A stretch of 64,000 nucleotides of DNA from Bacteroidetes bacterium HGW-Bacteroidetes-5 (GTDB lineage: Bacteria > Bacteroidota > Bacteroidia > Bacteroidales > UBA932). Under the pieces are notes generated by a model that worked only from the letters and a program-made list of their open reading frames with translations, was not told the DNA's origin and did not search any database. Below are positions 1 through 9,034 of this stretch, piece after piece (position 1 is the stretch's first letter; each line of letters opens with the position of its first letter). The position numbers and the translations under genes are program-made. The stretch lies in contig PHDC01000001.1 in NCBI GenBank assembly GCA_002842515.1, positions 682,001 to 746,000 of the forward strand, written 5' to 3'.

Positions 1-462
1 TGTGTAGGTGAGAATTGGCCGTGCATCGGCAGGTGCGGAGCCCGGTTGAGAGAAGGGCGAGGAGTAGGGCGAGTAGGTTGATGGCGATCTTGAAGATATC
101 TGCGGAAATGAGACCTCCTTTGGCAGCTTTGGATAGACTCTCCTGATTAGAGAAGCCAGCTCAAATTTAACGGCATCAATATCTGCAGATGGCTTTAAAA
201 CCACACTTATAGAGCCCCTATCCTTAGATGATGTTGAGGTAATATCTCCCACTCCCGATAGCGTGGAGATAACCCCCTCCAGCTTGGATGTAACCTCGGC
301 TTCAATTACCCTGGCAGATGCTCCCGGCCAGGAGAATGATACAGAGATGTTTTTGCTCTTAACCGTGGGGCTGTACTGAAGACTAAGCAGTGGTGCAATT
401 CCCGCGCCTACCACAACAAGAACTACAAAGATGAGTATTACGGAAAATGAAGGTAGTCTCAT
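1..462 (-). CDS. RND efflux permease, N-terminal part (second permease; cut by window edge)
   Basis: The frame is open from an ATG at 462 to the window edge (154 codons), so the C-terminal part lies outside. The visible protein has one N-terminal membrane segment (about residues 6-28) and then a periplasmic stretch with the RND features YSPTV, SFSWPGAS and ELASLIRRVYPKLP, as in the porter domain of HAE-type permeases. A serine/proline-rich stretch follows near residues 130-145. Its ATG overlaps the stop of the upstream permease by four bases (ATGA), so the two are probably translationally coupled and may form a two-permease pump like MdtB/MdtC. The family is clear; substrate and full length cannot be judged. 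Confidence 0.85.
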   Translation of the reverse strand, partial: MRLPSFSVILIFVVLVVVGAGIAPLLSLQYSPTVKSKNISVSFSWPGASARVIEAEVTSKLEGVISTLSGVGDITSTSSKDRGSISVVLKPSADIDAVKFELASLIRRVYPKLPKEVSFPQISSRSPSTYSPYSSPFSQPGSAPADARPILTYT

Positions 463-3400
463 TTGCTCCTCTTTTTATAGATATTGTAATAGAATACCGG
501 AATAAAGTAGATACTCACAATTGTACCCACAATCATACCCCCGATAAGGGCGAGAGATAACGGATACTGAAGATCTGAACCCATATCCCCTCTCACGAGA
601 AAAGGAGCTATCGCAAGTATGGTGGTGAGACTGGTCATTAAGATAGGCTTAAGTCTTCTGGTGCCCCCTGTTATAATTGCCCTGAGCAGAGAGTACCCCT
701 CCCGCCTTAACCGGTTAATTGTATCTACCTTTAGTATAGAGTCGTTAATGATAATCCCGCTCATCACCACAATACCGATCATTGACATAAGATTAAGACC
801 TGACCCGAAAATCCAGAGAAAGAGCATCGCTCCAAATATATCCACAACGACCTCCGAGAGGATTATCAGAGGCTGTATCAAAGATTCAAACTGGGCTGCC
901 AGAATAAAGAACAGAAGCAGCAACGCCACGGTAAGAATTATCACAAGCTCCTTTATGAGCTCTCTGTTTGAGAAATAGCTCCCTGCAAAAATAATATCAA
1001 AGTTTTTATCTGCCTTTGCGGCTGCCTCAATTTTTTGCATCACATCTTTAACATCCCTGTCTGCAACTTTGAGGTTTAAAGGGTAGTAGTCACCCTCATT
1101 ACCGGAGACTATACTTTTGAAGTCCCGTACACGACTCTCACGCAGCAGCTCAGTTAATGGTATGTCAACCCCGGCTGCGCTCTTAAGTGATAGTTTGGTG
1201 AAGTCGCTGCTAAAGCTCTCTTCATCTCCCATTATAATTGGAACAGAGTAGGTTCCGTGGCTGATTGAGAAGAGTCGGCTCTCTCTTGCAGCGTTCTGGA
1301 TTGCATAGTGTATGGCACTGTGCTCTACTTTGTGAAGTGAGAGCATCTCCGGCCTGGTCACAAGTAAAATCTGCTCCTGCCAAAGTACAGGCTCTATGTA
1401 AAGTGTTGGAATTTGTGCAGATATCTTCTCCAAAAAGAGGTTCAGTTTATCGGGGTCGGGCGGATTGTTATCCTTTCCGACTATTTTGGCCACAAGGTTA
1501 TACTCTTTGTCGGAGAATATCATATTAAAGATATTGTCTGCCATTGAGAAGCGGAATGTTGCCTGCGGATATAGAGAGGTTATCGCATTTGAGATAACCT
1601 TTTCAATCTCAACCAAATCTTCCGGTTTATTAGCCCTTATATAGACTATAGCCTCAGATTGTGTGAGCTCCGGGGTGTGAGATAGGATAAACTGCTGGCC
1701 GGCAATGTAGCTGCTTCTGTGCGCTATAAACTCATTTGCCTTTTTAGATATCAACTCCACCCTTGAATCACTCTCTGCGGGGTTAAGCGGCAGGTTCCAG
1801 TCTATATAGAGAATTGTGTCATCGTGAGTAACGGGGGGTAATTTAGATTTATCAATCTCCTTGTAAAGAAAAAAAGTGGCAGGAATTATAAGAAGAAAAA
1901 TAGTCCAGACCAGCCTCTGATGCCTGAAGACCCATTTAAGGCTCTTTTCGTAAAATGCGTGATAGTCAAATATCTGAATTTTTGAGAGATATCTATTTTT
2001 TGTCACCTCACTGCTCTTACCATAGAAGAGGTAGTAGTAGACAGGGATAACCAGCACTGCCACCAGCAGCGATGAGATGAGCCCTATTGTGACAGCCATT
2101 GCCTGATCATAAAAGAGAGCGCCTGCAATGCCGCTTAAAAAAATCAGAGGGAGAAAGACAGAGCAGGTGGTGAGAACAGAGCTTAACATTGGTGCGAAAA
2201 CCTCTCCCACCCCCCTAACAACAGCCTCTTTAAGAGGCACTCTCCGCTCGCGCATCTGTGTAATATTATCTATTACAATTATTGAGTTATCTACCATCAT
2301 CCCTATCCCAAGAATCAAACCCGAGAGAGATATAATATTTATTGAGATACCCGCAACAAAGAAGAAGAGCAGCGAGACTATAAGGGAGAGAGGGATTGTG
2401 ATGGTAACCAGCATCGGGGAGCGAAAATCCTGCAGGAAAAAGAAGATCACTAAACAGGCAAGGATTGCCCCTAGTAGAATGTTGTTTCTCAAATTAGATA
2501 TAGAGTAGTCCAGCAGCTGGGTCTGGTCTCTGGTTACCTTGAACTGCACATCCGGATACTCTTTATTAAAATCTGCCATTAGAGTATTGAGTGAACTCTT
2601 TAGGTTGGCCATCTTGGCGTCTGACTGCTTTACCACTGCCATACAAACAGCAGGTTTCCCGTCTGACCTGGCCATCCCTTTGGCTCTTGCCGGTTGTTCG
2701 GTAACCGCTGCAAGCTCCTTGAACTTGAATACTCTTCCGTTTATGTTAAGGTTTATATTCTCAATATCCGCTTTGGAGCGTATCTCCGACATAAACCTGA
2801 TATCCCACTGATAATGGCCATCTTTTATGGATATGTTTCCCAACTGCTGGTTGTTGGCGTTAATTGCACTTATAAGAGTGCTCTCCGAAACCCCCATAGC
2901 CCTGTTTTTTTGAGTATAAGGGGTTATGAGTATCTCCGGGAGAGAGAGTCCGCTCATATCTACCAACGCCACCTCCGGAATCTGCTCTATTCGCTTTGAT
3001 ATTACATCTGAGGCGAAACGGCTTAGCTCCAGAAATTTTTCGGTAGTGGTGTTTTCGATAGTCATATTTACGAAAAAGGCGGGAATATCGGTAGCACTCG
3101 CCTTTACCACCTTTGGTCTCTCAAGCTCTTTAGGTAACCCTGCCTTGTCTATCTTCTCATTAACATCTACAAAAAGATACTGAATATCTGAGCCGTGCTC
3201 AAACTCCATATAGATGATTCCTGAGTTGTTGCTGGCTTCACTCCTTAGCTCTTTTAGTGATGATACCTGCCTTAGCTGGTATTTAAGGCTCTTTAGCATT
3301 GTGCGGTCAATCTCTCTTGCCGAATATCCCGGAGCACTCACCTGTACGGTGATTCTGGGTATATCCACCTCCGGCATAAGAGAGACGGGCAGCATCCCTA

Positions 3401-3479
3401 TTGCTACGGCACCAAGGACAACAATGGCAATAATTGTCATTGTAACGGCAATGGGCCTCTCTATCAGTTTGCCTATCAT
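459..3479 (-). CDS. RND-family efflux permease
   Basis: This 1006-residue inner-membrane pump subunit matches the usual size of AcrB/CusA-type RND transporters, which use proton flux to drive substrate export through an adaptor and an outer-membrane channel. It has an N-terminal membrane helix (about 10-30), a periplasmic porter domain, a helix bundle around 333-490, a second porter domain, and a C-terminal bundle ending with FIPVFYY. In the fourth helix the usual Asp-Asp pair reads Asp397-Asn398 (GMMVDNS), and the place of the AcrB relay lysine holds Asn912 (IINDSIL), so proton coupling differs from AcrB. It follows the adaptor gene by 3 bases and overlaps a second permease. The substrate is unknown. 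Confidence 0.93.
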   Translation of the reverse strand: MIGKLIERPIAVTMTIIAIVVLGAVAIGMLPVSLMPEVDIPRITVQVSAPGYSAREIDRTMLKSLKYQLRQVSSLKELRSEASNNSGIIYMEFEHGSDIQYLFVDVNEKIDKAGLPKELERPKVVKASATDIPAFFVNMTIENTTTEKFLELSRFASDVISKRIEQIPEVALVDMSGLSLPEILITPYTQKNRAMGVSESTLISAINANNQQLGNISIKDGHYQWDIRFMSEIRSKADIENINLNINGRVFKFKELAAVTEQPARAKGMARSDGKPAVCMAVVKQSDAKMANLKSSLNTLMADFNKEYPDVQFKVTRDQTQLLDYSISNLRNNILLGAILACLVIFFFLQDFRSPMLVTITIPLSLIVSLLFFFVAGISINIISLSGLILGIGMMVDNSIIVIDNITQMRERRVPLKEAVVRGVGEVFAPMLSSVLTTCSVFLPLIFLSGIAGALFYDQAMAVTIGLISSLLVAVLVIPVYYYLFYGKSSEVTKNRYLSKIQIFDYHAFYEKSLKWVFRHQRLVWTIFLLIIPATFFLYKEIDKSKLPPVTHDDTILYIDWNLPLNPAESDSRVELISKKANEFIAHRSSYIAGQQFILSHTPELTQSEAIVYIRANKPEDLVEIEKVISNAITSLYPQATFRFSMADNIFNMIFSDKEYNLVAKIVGKDNNPPDPDKLNLFLEKISAQIPTLYIEPVLWQEQILLVTRPEMLSLHKVEHSAIHYAIQNAARESRLFSISHGTYSVPIIMGDEESFSSDFTKLSLKSAAGVDIPLTELLRESRVRDFKSIVSGNEGDYYPLNLKVADRDVKDVMQKIEAAAKADKNFDIIFAGSYFSNRELIKELVIILTVALLLLFFILAAQFESLIQPLIILSEVVVDIFGAMLFLWIFGSGLNLMSMIGIVVMSGIIINDSILKVDTINRLRREGYSLLRAIITGGTRRLKPILMTSLTTILAIAPFLVRGDMGSDLQYPLSLALIGGMIVGTIVSIYFIPVFYYNIYKKRSK

Positions 3480-3482
3480 AAC

Positions 3483-4565
3483 CTATCTGCTTTTAATCTC
3501 TACATTTGAACCCTCTGCCAGGTTGAGGTTACCCGAAACAATAATTATGTCACCCTCATTAATCTCTGCGTTTTTATCTGCATTAGCAGTCACGGCGTGA
3601 AACCCGGTATTGGTCATCTCGACCTTTACATAGGTCCACATTGCTTTCCCTGTGGCAGGGTTTAAGCGGAAGAGAACATCAAAATTATCCCGCATAACCA
3701 CAGCACTCTTTGGAACCACCAATTTCCCGTGAAGGAGATTCTCCGCTAAAACCCGAACATTCATCCCCTCCAGAAGTTTTCCGCTGCTGTTGTTAACCAC
3801 AGCCATCACTTTAATTTGCCCCTTATCATCTACCACCGGGTTTATCTGACTCACAACACCGGTGTAGAATTTTTCCGGCTCTGCAAAGGAGGCCACCTTT
3901 ACGGAGTTCCCTACCCGTATAAATGAGAGCTCAGATTCCAGAAGGCTAAACTCCACCTCAAATTTCGAGTCGTCTATAAGGGTGCAAAAAGCTCCGGTTG
4001 CCCCTTCGTAAACTCTCCCCTGAATATTTGCAATCTTTCCCGAAAAAGGGGCGGTAAGGGTTGTGTTTTTAAGATCTATTAAACTCTGATTAAGATCGTT
4101 GATGGATGAGTTATATCCGGATCTTATCCTTACAATTTTTAGCACCTCGGTAGGCACTGCAGATGTATCTCTTCCATATCCGTAACCTATCAGCTCGTTT
4201 GCAAAATCAAGCTCTGCCTTCTCCATTCTCTCGGATGCCAGCTTAAGCTTTATCTGGGCATCTTTTGTCTCCAGCTGAGCAATCTTCTCTCCGGCGGGGA
4301 TATAATCACCGTTTTTTACAAATATCTCCGATATTGTACCCATACTTTTAAAGGTCAGGTCGCTCTTTCTTACTGCTCTGAGCTTACCATTTGTAATTAT
4401 CTGCCTGTTAAAATCCTCTCTTTTTAAAATTATGGTATCTACCAGGTTCTTCTCCGCAACAAAACCTGCCTTTGCAGCCTCAGAATCTTCGGTTGTCTCT
4501 CCACCTTTGGGAGAGCACGAAACTATTATCAGTGCACAAATTGTAATAAAAATGCCTTTTGTCAT
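3483..4565 (-). CDS. RND periplasmic adaptor (membrane fusion lipoprotein)
   Basis: This is the adaptor linking an inner-membrane RND pump to a TolC-like channel. Starting at the ATG at 4565 gives a lipoprotein signal peptide ending in the lipobox IVSC; an upstream in-frame start at 4604 would bury this signal, so I prefer 4565 (360 residues). Features typical of the HlyD/MFP family are the barrel-sandwich halves around KSMGTISEIFVKNGD and TLTAPFSGKIANI, a short helical hairpin between them, and a C-terminal beta-barrel and membrane-proximal domain (VVPKSAVV, GDIIIVSGN). It sits between the channel gene and the permease on the same strand, as expected for one operon. Confidence 0.92.
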   Translation of the reverse strand: MTKGIFITICALIIVSCSPKGGETTEDSEAAKAGFVAEKNLVDTIILKREDFNRQIITNGKLRAVRKSDLTFKSMGTISEIFVKNGDYIPAGEKIAQLETKDAQIKLKLASERMEKAELDFANELIGYGYGRDTSAVPTEVLKIVRIRSGYNSSINDLNQSLIDLKNTTLTAPFSGKIANIQGRVYEGATGAFCTLIDDSKFEVEFSLLESELSFIRVGNSVKVASFAEPEKFYTGVVSQINPVVDDKGQIKVMAVVNNSSGKLLEGMNVRVLAENLLHGKLVVPKSAVVMRDNFDVLFRLNPATGKAMWTYVKVEMTNTGFHAVTANADKNAEINEGDIIIVSGNLNLAEGSNVEIKSR

Positions 4566-4633
4566 AATCCGGGGTTTTAATATCGTTTCTATATTTATTG
4601 TCATATATTTCTTAATTAGCCGATCGGCTTCAG

Positions 4634-6136
4634 TTAGTCTGCCATCTCTTCAAAAGAGACACTTATCTCTCTGTTGTTAATGTAGTCATAGAGACTAAGC
4701 TTTCTAAGGGTGTAGTAGTTTTGCCAGAAGCGAGAGACCTCACTGATATATCTGGAGGCAGAGTTGTCCATATCTGACTGTGCAGAGTTAAGCTCCAGAA
4801 CACTTAGGGTTCCGTTTTTAAACCTCTCGCTGGCAATCTCATACCTGAGCCGTGCTATTGAATCTGCCTGTGCAGATGTGGTACATTTAATGTTTAGTTT
4901 ATTGAACTCCAGAACCTTGATGAGCATATCCTGCCTGTACTGAGATATAGATTGCTCTATTTGAGTTCTCACAACCTCCTCCCTGGAGCTGGCAACTTTT
5001 ATCTTTCCCTTTCCAAGACCCCAGTCCAGAATAGGCAGAGAGAGAGTCAAACCAATCATCTCCTGATCCATCGGATTTTTGTATGCAGTTGAGAGGTCGC
5101 TCCCCTTTTGGGTAAGGCCGAACTGAGCAAAGAGCGATGCCTGCAGTCCGTTCACAGATTTTGCTTGGGCAACTGCCTGTTGTGCACTGAGCAGCGAAAG
5201 TTCATTATTGATTGTATTGGATGAGTTCTCAAGAGCGTTGGAGTAGACCTGGTTGAAATTGAGTTGAATATCCGGAACCTTATCCGGCATTACCAGACTG
5301 ATCTCTACACTCTCATTGAATCCGAGAAAAGAGCGAAGCCTAAGCATACTCATATCGTAACTCAGTTCGCTGTCACTAATCTCCAGTTGAGCATTATACA
5401 GACCCAGCCTCAACTGCAAGAGATCGTTTTTTGAGATAGAGCCTATCTCAAACCTCTCCTGGGCAATCTTAAGAGAGAGCTCGGTTGAGGCATATTTCTT
5501 CACAGCCATCTCTTTGCTCATTTGTGCAGAGAGTACACTAAAAAAGAGGTTGGTTGCCTGTATGTTGATCTCCTCCATACTCTCCAGATAGGCTCTTTTC
5601 GCCCTCTCAAAATTTTTCGGCTCTGTAATCTTCTCCCATTTGAGAGTGTTGTATGCCTTTAAAGGTTGTTGATACTGAAGACTTATCGGTTTGGAGTTAT
5701 AGGTGACGCTCTCGAACGGGGAGAACTGATCCAGCCTGTAGAGGTTTGTAACCAGTGAAATCTTACCTCCAGTTAGAGGAATATTCTGGTTTACCGATAG
5801 TGAAAGGGAGTTGCTCAGATTGTTATTGGTTATGTAGTTTATCTCCCCTGTCTGGCTGTTTTGAAGCGCCCTCAGGGATCGGTCATACTGACCAAGAGAG
5901 GCATTAAGGTTTAGTGATGGCAAAAACTGCGCTTTGTATGAGCGAAACTGCCAGTAATTTGCAAGAAAATTATGCTTGGCAACCAGAGCGTTTGGCGACT
6001 GCTGAGCGGCACTCTCGAGCACCTGTTCCAGAGTCATCGTAAGTTGATGCTTCTGTTGAGAAAAGGCTCTGATAAAAGATAGCGGCCCGGTTAATAGGGC
6101 CAGAACAAAAAGGTGAATTAATATTTTTTTTACCAT
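4634..6136 (-). CDS. TolC-like outer-membrane efflux protein
   Basis: This outer-membrane channel of about 500 residues fits the outer membrane efflux protein family (two OEP repeats). The ATG at 6136 gives a clean signal peptide (KKILIHLFVLALL, cleavage near AFSQ); an earlier in-frame start at 6160 would add eight residues before it. The protein has long amphipathic helical stretches, conserved phrases such as AQERFEIGSISKNDLLQ in the first half and ASERFKNGTLSVLELNSAQ in the second, and a PILDWGLGKGK segment typical of the family. It precedes the adaptor by 68 bases, and the tripartite pump is encoded channel-adaptor-permease. Confidence 0.92.
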   Translation of the reverse strand: MVKKILIHLFVLALLTGPLSFIRAFSQQKHQLTMTLEQVLESAAQQSPNALVAKHNFLANYWQFRSYKAQFLPSLNLNASLGQYDRSLRALQNSQTGEINYITNNNLSNSLSLSVNQNIPLTGGKISLVTNLYRLDQFSPFESVTYNSKPISLQYQQPLKAYNTLKWEKITEPKNFERAKRAYLESMEEINIQATNLFFSVLSAQMSKEMAVKKYASTELSLKIAQERFEIGSISKNDLLQLRLGLYNAQLEISDSELSYDMSMLRLRSFLGFNESVEISLVMPDKVPDIQLNFNQVYSNALENSSNTINNELSLLSAQQAVAQAKSVNGLQASLFAQFGLTQKGSDLSTAYKNPMDQEMIGLTLSLPILDWGLGKGKIKVASSREEVVRTQIEQSISQYRQDMLIKVLEFNKLNIKCTTSAQADSIARLRYEIASERFKNGTLSVLELNSAQSDMDNSASRYISEVSRFWQNYYTLRKLSLYDYINNREISVSFEEMAD

Positions 6137-6190
6137 ATCTCTTTTGTTTGATAATGTCAATCAATGATCTCACTCTTAATTTGCAGGAGC

Positions 6191-7426
6191 CTACTTTAGC
6201 TTTACAAACACCATAACCGGGTTATCTGTCTCTTTTAGCGTAGAGGCAACTTTTTTAAAATCACGCGAACAGCCCTCTCTTTGAGAGTAATTTATAAAAT
6301 CAAGTGCCGGGATATATGAGATCATATATCCATCATTTGATATGTACTCAGGCCAGAATGCAGGCCCTCCGCCAAGGTCATCCACCATACCTTTCTCATA
6401 TTTTTCGGGTTGATCTACCAGTGTAAAGATGCCGCTCTTCTTATTAAATAGTGCATAAGAGAGAGGCTGGATAACCTCAGTATCAAGTGTCTGTTTTGCC
6501 AGTGTAACCATAGGTTTGTGAGCAAGTGATCTTAAATTAAAAAGAAAAAAGAGATAATCTTCGCTCTCCATAATGTTAAGATGCCTGTGAATTAAGGGGC
6601 TTTGATTGTTCATCCCTTTTACATTATCTGCAGTGATCTTGTATTTGCCATAATTGAGGATGTAGAGAGTATCGGTTTTGAAATCTTTAGAAATGGAGAT
6701 AATCTCTCCGTCCTGGGCTCTCATTATCCTTGGAACCCCTTTATATGCGAAGAGATATGAATCTTGGATACTGGTAAAACCACCCAAAGCAGCCAAAAGT
6801 GCCCTACCACTTTCGGGATAATCTATCTTATGCAGGATATGGGATGTTGAGTCTATAATAATTGCAGAGTACTCCGTCTTTCGCGCCATATTTATCGGTA
6901 AAAGATATCTGTTATGGTCAAGTTTGAAGGTGCTGTTGTAAGAGAAAACATCGACAGAATCTGGATTAATGATACTTCTCACGAATTCACCGAGAGCAGT
7001 ATACTCCAGAGTTTTTGTCATAGATTTTACAAGAATATTTCCCGACTCAAAATCTATTCTCATACCACCCATAACATCATACTCCTGTGCCCCCCTGCCC
7101 TGTCTGTCAAATCTTTTAATGAATCTGCCATCTTTATCAAAAATTTTAATAGCAGAGTTAGTTGCTTGCTTTTCTGGGAAGTAGATGAGCCCGTTCTCAT
7201 ATATTAATCCTCTGCCGGGATTACCTACTATTGTCTGCTCTGCTGTCTCGAGTGGGATGTATTTAATCTCATTTGATAACTCACTCAGTTTAACAACTCT
7301 TCCGCTTCCTATAGCCCCCTCTACATCAATAAACTTGAGATCACTTGTAACACCCTCATCTTTAGGCGAACACGAAAAAAGCATCGCAATACACACAATT
7401 GCCGGATAGATTTTTTTATACCCCAT
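6191..7426 (-). CDS. Six-bladed beta-propeller lipoprotein
   Basis: The 411-residue protein begins with a lipoprotein signal (lipobox LFSC, residues about 16-19). It has the hallmark opening of the Bacteroidetes six-bladed beta-propeller family: GRVVKLSELSNEIKYIPLET followed by blades with FDKDGRFIKRFDRQGRGAQEY. It is clearly paralogous to the next gene upstream. Such proteins are usually surface or periplasmic lipoproteins; no enzymatic role is established that I can rely on. It lies 48 bases downstream of its paralogue and 54 bases upstream of the efflux channel gene on the same strand, so all may be co-transcribed. The link to efflux is inference from position only. Confidence 0.8.
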   Translation of the reverse strand: MGYKKIYPAIVCIAMLFSCSPKDEGVTSDLKFIDVEGAIGSGRVVKLSELSNEIKYIPLETAEQTIVGNPGRGLIYENGLIYFPEKQATNSAIKIFDKDGRFIKRFDRQGRGAQEYDVMGGMRIDFESGNILVKSMTKTLEYTALGEFVRSIINPDSVDVFSYNSTFKLDHNRYLLPINMARKTEYSAIIIDSTSHILHKIDYPESGRALLAALGGFTSIQDSYLFAYKGVPRIMRAQDGEIISISKDFKTDTLYILNYGKYKITADNVKGMNNQSPLIHRHLNIMESEDYLFFLFNLRSLAHKPMVTLAKQTLDTEVIQPLSYALFNKKSGIFTLVDQPEKYEKGMVDDLGGGPAFWPEYISNDGYMISYIPALDFINYSQREGCSRDFKKVASTLKETDNPVMVFVKLK

Positions 7427-7474
7427 AATGAATATGATTTAAAATATTTATAAATATAAGAATTCCAGACTATT

Positions 7475-8782
7475 TTATCTCATTTTTGCGATTGCCACAA
7501 CAGGGTTATCGGAATCTTTAAGGGAGGTTACCAGCTTTTTTAGGTCTCCCGTAACATTGTTTGTCTCTGCGTGTTCGATAATCTCTGTCGCAGAGAAGAG
7601 TGCAGATGCGTAAAAATCCGATGAGATGTGTGTTGGTATAAACGATGGTCCGTTCATAAGGTCATCCCGAAAACCCGGTTTACCCTTGACCGGTTGGTTA
7701 AGAAGTGTAAATTCACCTGTTTTTTTATTATAGAGGGCATAGCTGTCTGTATGTTTTTGTACCCTGGTTCCTAATCTGTTTGTCATTGTTGTCTCATATG
7801 GCTCGTGAGCAAAATTTCTCATATAGAACTGTAATATTAGACTCTGTTGGGACTCAATACAGTAGGTAGCTCTTAAACTGACATGGTCTCCCACTAATAG
7901 GTTGATATCCTCTCTGTTAGGGGACTCATTTTTATATTTTCCGTAATTTACCCTATAAGCAGGGGCATAGTTCATCTTTGAGTCAATGGAAAAAATTGTG
8001 TCATTTGAAGATGTTAAAAAACGGACATTGTCTTCAAACTTGTAGATCTCAGGAAAATTCAGTGAAAATACCCTATTAGCTTTTTGAGGTTTTGCAGCAT
8101 TCTCGGTAGATATGAAAATCACCTCTCCATCGGACAACTTTTCATATTCAGGCAAATATGGAGTCGGAATCTCTTTAAGGATATTGAACAGAGAGTCATA
8201 TACAATAGCGGAGAGTTGAGCAGAGTCTCTGTATTTTGGTGATGCTGCCGTTACAAAAAGATTGTCGTTAATTTTTATCGTTTTACTCTGGAAGGTAGAT
8301 CTTTGATAGGGAATGTTCACTTTTTTAACAAAATTACCCTCTCTGTCGTAGAATAACAGATTGTCACTCTCACCCGGCGCCTGTGTTTGAACCGTAATAT
8401 TGCCCGTAGATGGCATAGCAGTTATATATCTGCTCATTGAGTACTCTTGCGGCCCCCTTCCCCTGCGGTCAAATTTGAAAAGAAACTTACCCTCTTTATC
8501 AAACACCTTAACTATCTTTAATGCCATTACATAGATCCTTTCGTTCTCATAAAAGACTCTTGGAAACATTCCTATTAAAGAGCTATCCGATGTCTCAAGC
8601 TTTACATATCTCACATCTGTGGCAATATCGCTTAAGTTTACAACCCTACCCCCTCCAACTGAAGATGCCAGGTCAATTACAGGAGTTGTTCCGGGTTGAT
8701 TATTAACTGAAGTTTTGCAAGAGAGTAAAAATAAGATGCAAAACAGTAAAACAGATGAAGTGCTTAATGAGGATCGTTTCAT
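7475..8782 (-). CDS. Six-bladed beta-propeller lipoprotein (paralogue)
   Basis: This 435-residue protein is paralogous to the downstream gene. It has a lipoprotein signal ending LLSC, then GGRVVNLSDIATDVRYVKLET and FDKEGKFLFKFDRRGRGPQEYS, and both proteins share a C-terminal end of the form LKDSDNPVVAIAKMR (the paralogue ends TDNPVMVFVKLK). The pair presumably arose by tandem duplication. It is the first gene of the leftward cluster and faces the TetR gene across a 252-base control region. No catalytic residues are recognisable. Alternatives such as a peptidase-like or ligand-binding propeller cannot be separated by eye. Confidence 0.78.
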   Translation of the reverse strand: MKRSSLSTSSVLLFCILFLLSCKTSVNNQPGTTPVIDLASSVGGGRVVNLSDIATDVRYVKLETSDSSLIGMFPRVFYENERIYVMALKIVKVFDKEGKFLFKFDRRGRGPQEYSMSRYITAMPSTGNITVQTQAPGESDNLLFYDREGNFVKKVNIPYQRSTFQSKTIKINDNLFVTAASPKYRDSAQLSAIVYDSLFNILKEIPTPYLPEYEKLSDGEVIFISTENAAKPQKANRVFSLNFPEIYKFEDNVRFLTSSNDTIFSIDSKMNYAPAYRVNYGKYKNESPNREDINLLVGDHVSLRATYCIESQQSLILQFYMRNFAHEPYETTMTNRLGTRVQKHTDSYALYNKKTGEFTLLNQPVKGKPGFRDDLMNGPSFIPTHISSDFYASALFSATEIIEHAETNNVTGDLKKLVTSLKDSDNPVVAIAKMR

Positions 8783-8978
8783 AATTATATCTATTTATGG
8801 TAATTATCTTCTTTAGAAAAGATCTCTCAGAACCGCCCTGCAATTATCCATTACACTTATCGCTCATAGATTGCTGATAAACAGGCCCCTCAAAAACTGT
8901 TCCAATATTACTCTTTTGTAACTATTTTTTTACAAACATTTTAAAAATAGGTGAAATTATAAAATAATTGTTACTTTA

Positions 8979-9009
8979 TTTGGAATATATTACTTTATTC
9001 GTACATTTG
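8979..9009 (+). promoter_or_regulatory. Promoter of the TetR operon (Bacteroidetes type)
   Basis: TTTG at 8979-8982 and TACATTTG at 9002-9009 are separated by 19 bases. This matches the Bacteroidetes primary-sigma consensus TTTG-N19-21-TAnnTTTG. The expected transcript start is a few bases past 9009, giving a leader of about 20 bases before the ATG at 9035. Confidence 0.75.
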
Positions 9010-9023
9010 TCCAGTAAATGTAC
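9001..9023. promoter_or_regulatory. Candidate TetR operator overlapping the -7 element
   Basis: A perfect inverted repeat has 8-base arms GTACATTT (9001-9008) and AAATGTAC (9016-9023) around a 7-base centre. It covers the TACATTTG promoter element, so a bound dimer would block polymerase. Size and placement fit an autoregulatory site for the TetR protein encoded 11 bases downstream. Binding itself is inference. Confidence 0.65.
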
Positions 9024-9034
9024 ATATTCTAAAT

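Larger units (their letters stand above)
8783..9034. promoter_or_regulatory. Divergent control region between propeller/efflux cluster and TetR operon
   Basis: This AT-rich, gene-free stretch lies between two genes read in opposite directions. The right end holds a strong promoter and inverted repeat, listed separately. A second inverted repeat is seen at 8915-8936 (arms TTTGTAA and TTACAAA, 8-base spacer). I found no clear TAnnTTTG element pointing left toward the propeller genes, so their promoter is not located. Control of both sides by the TetR protein is plausible but unproven. Confidence 0.5.

Noticed and set aside
2128-2508. Open frame of 126 codons on the plus strand inside the RND gene
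   Set aside because: Shadow of the RND permease helices; no start signal or recognisable family.
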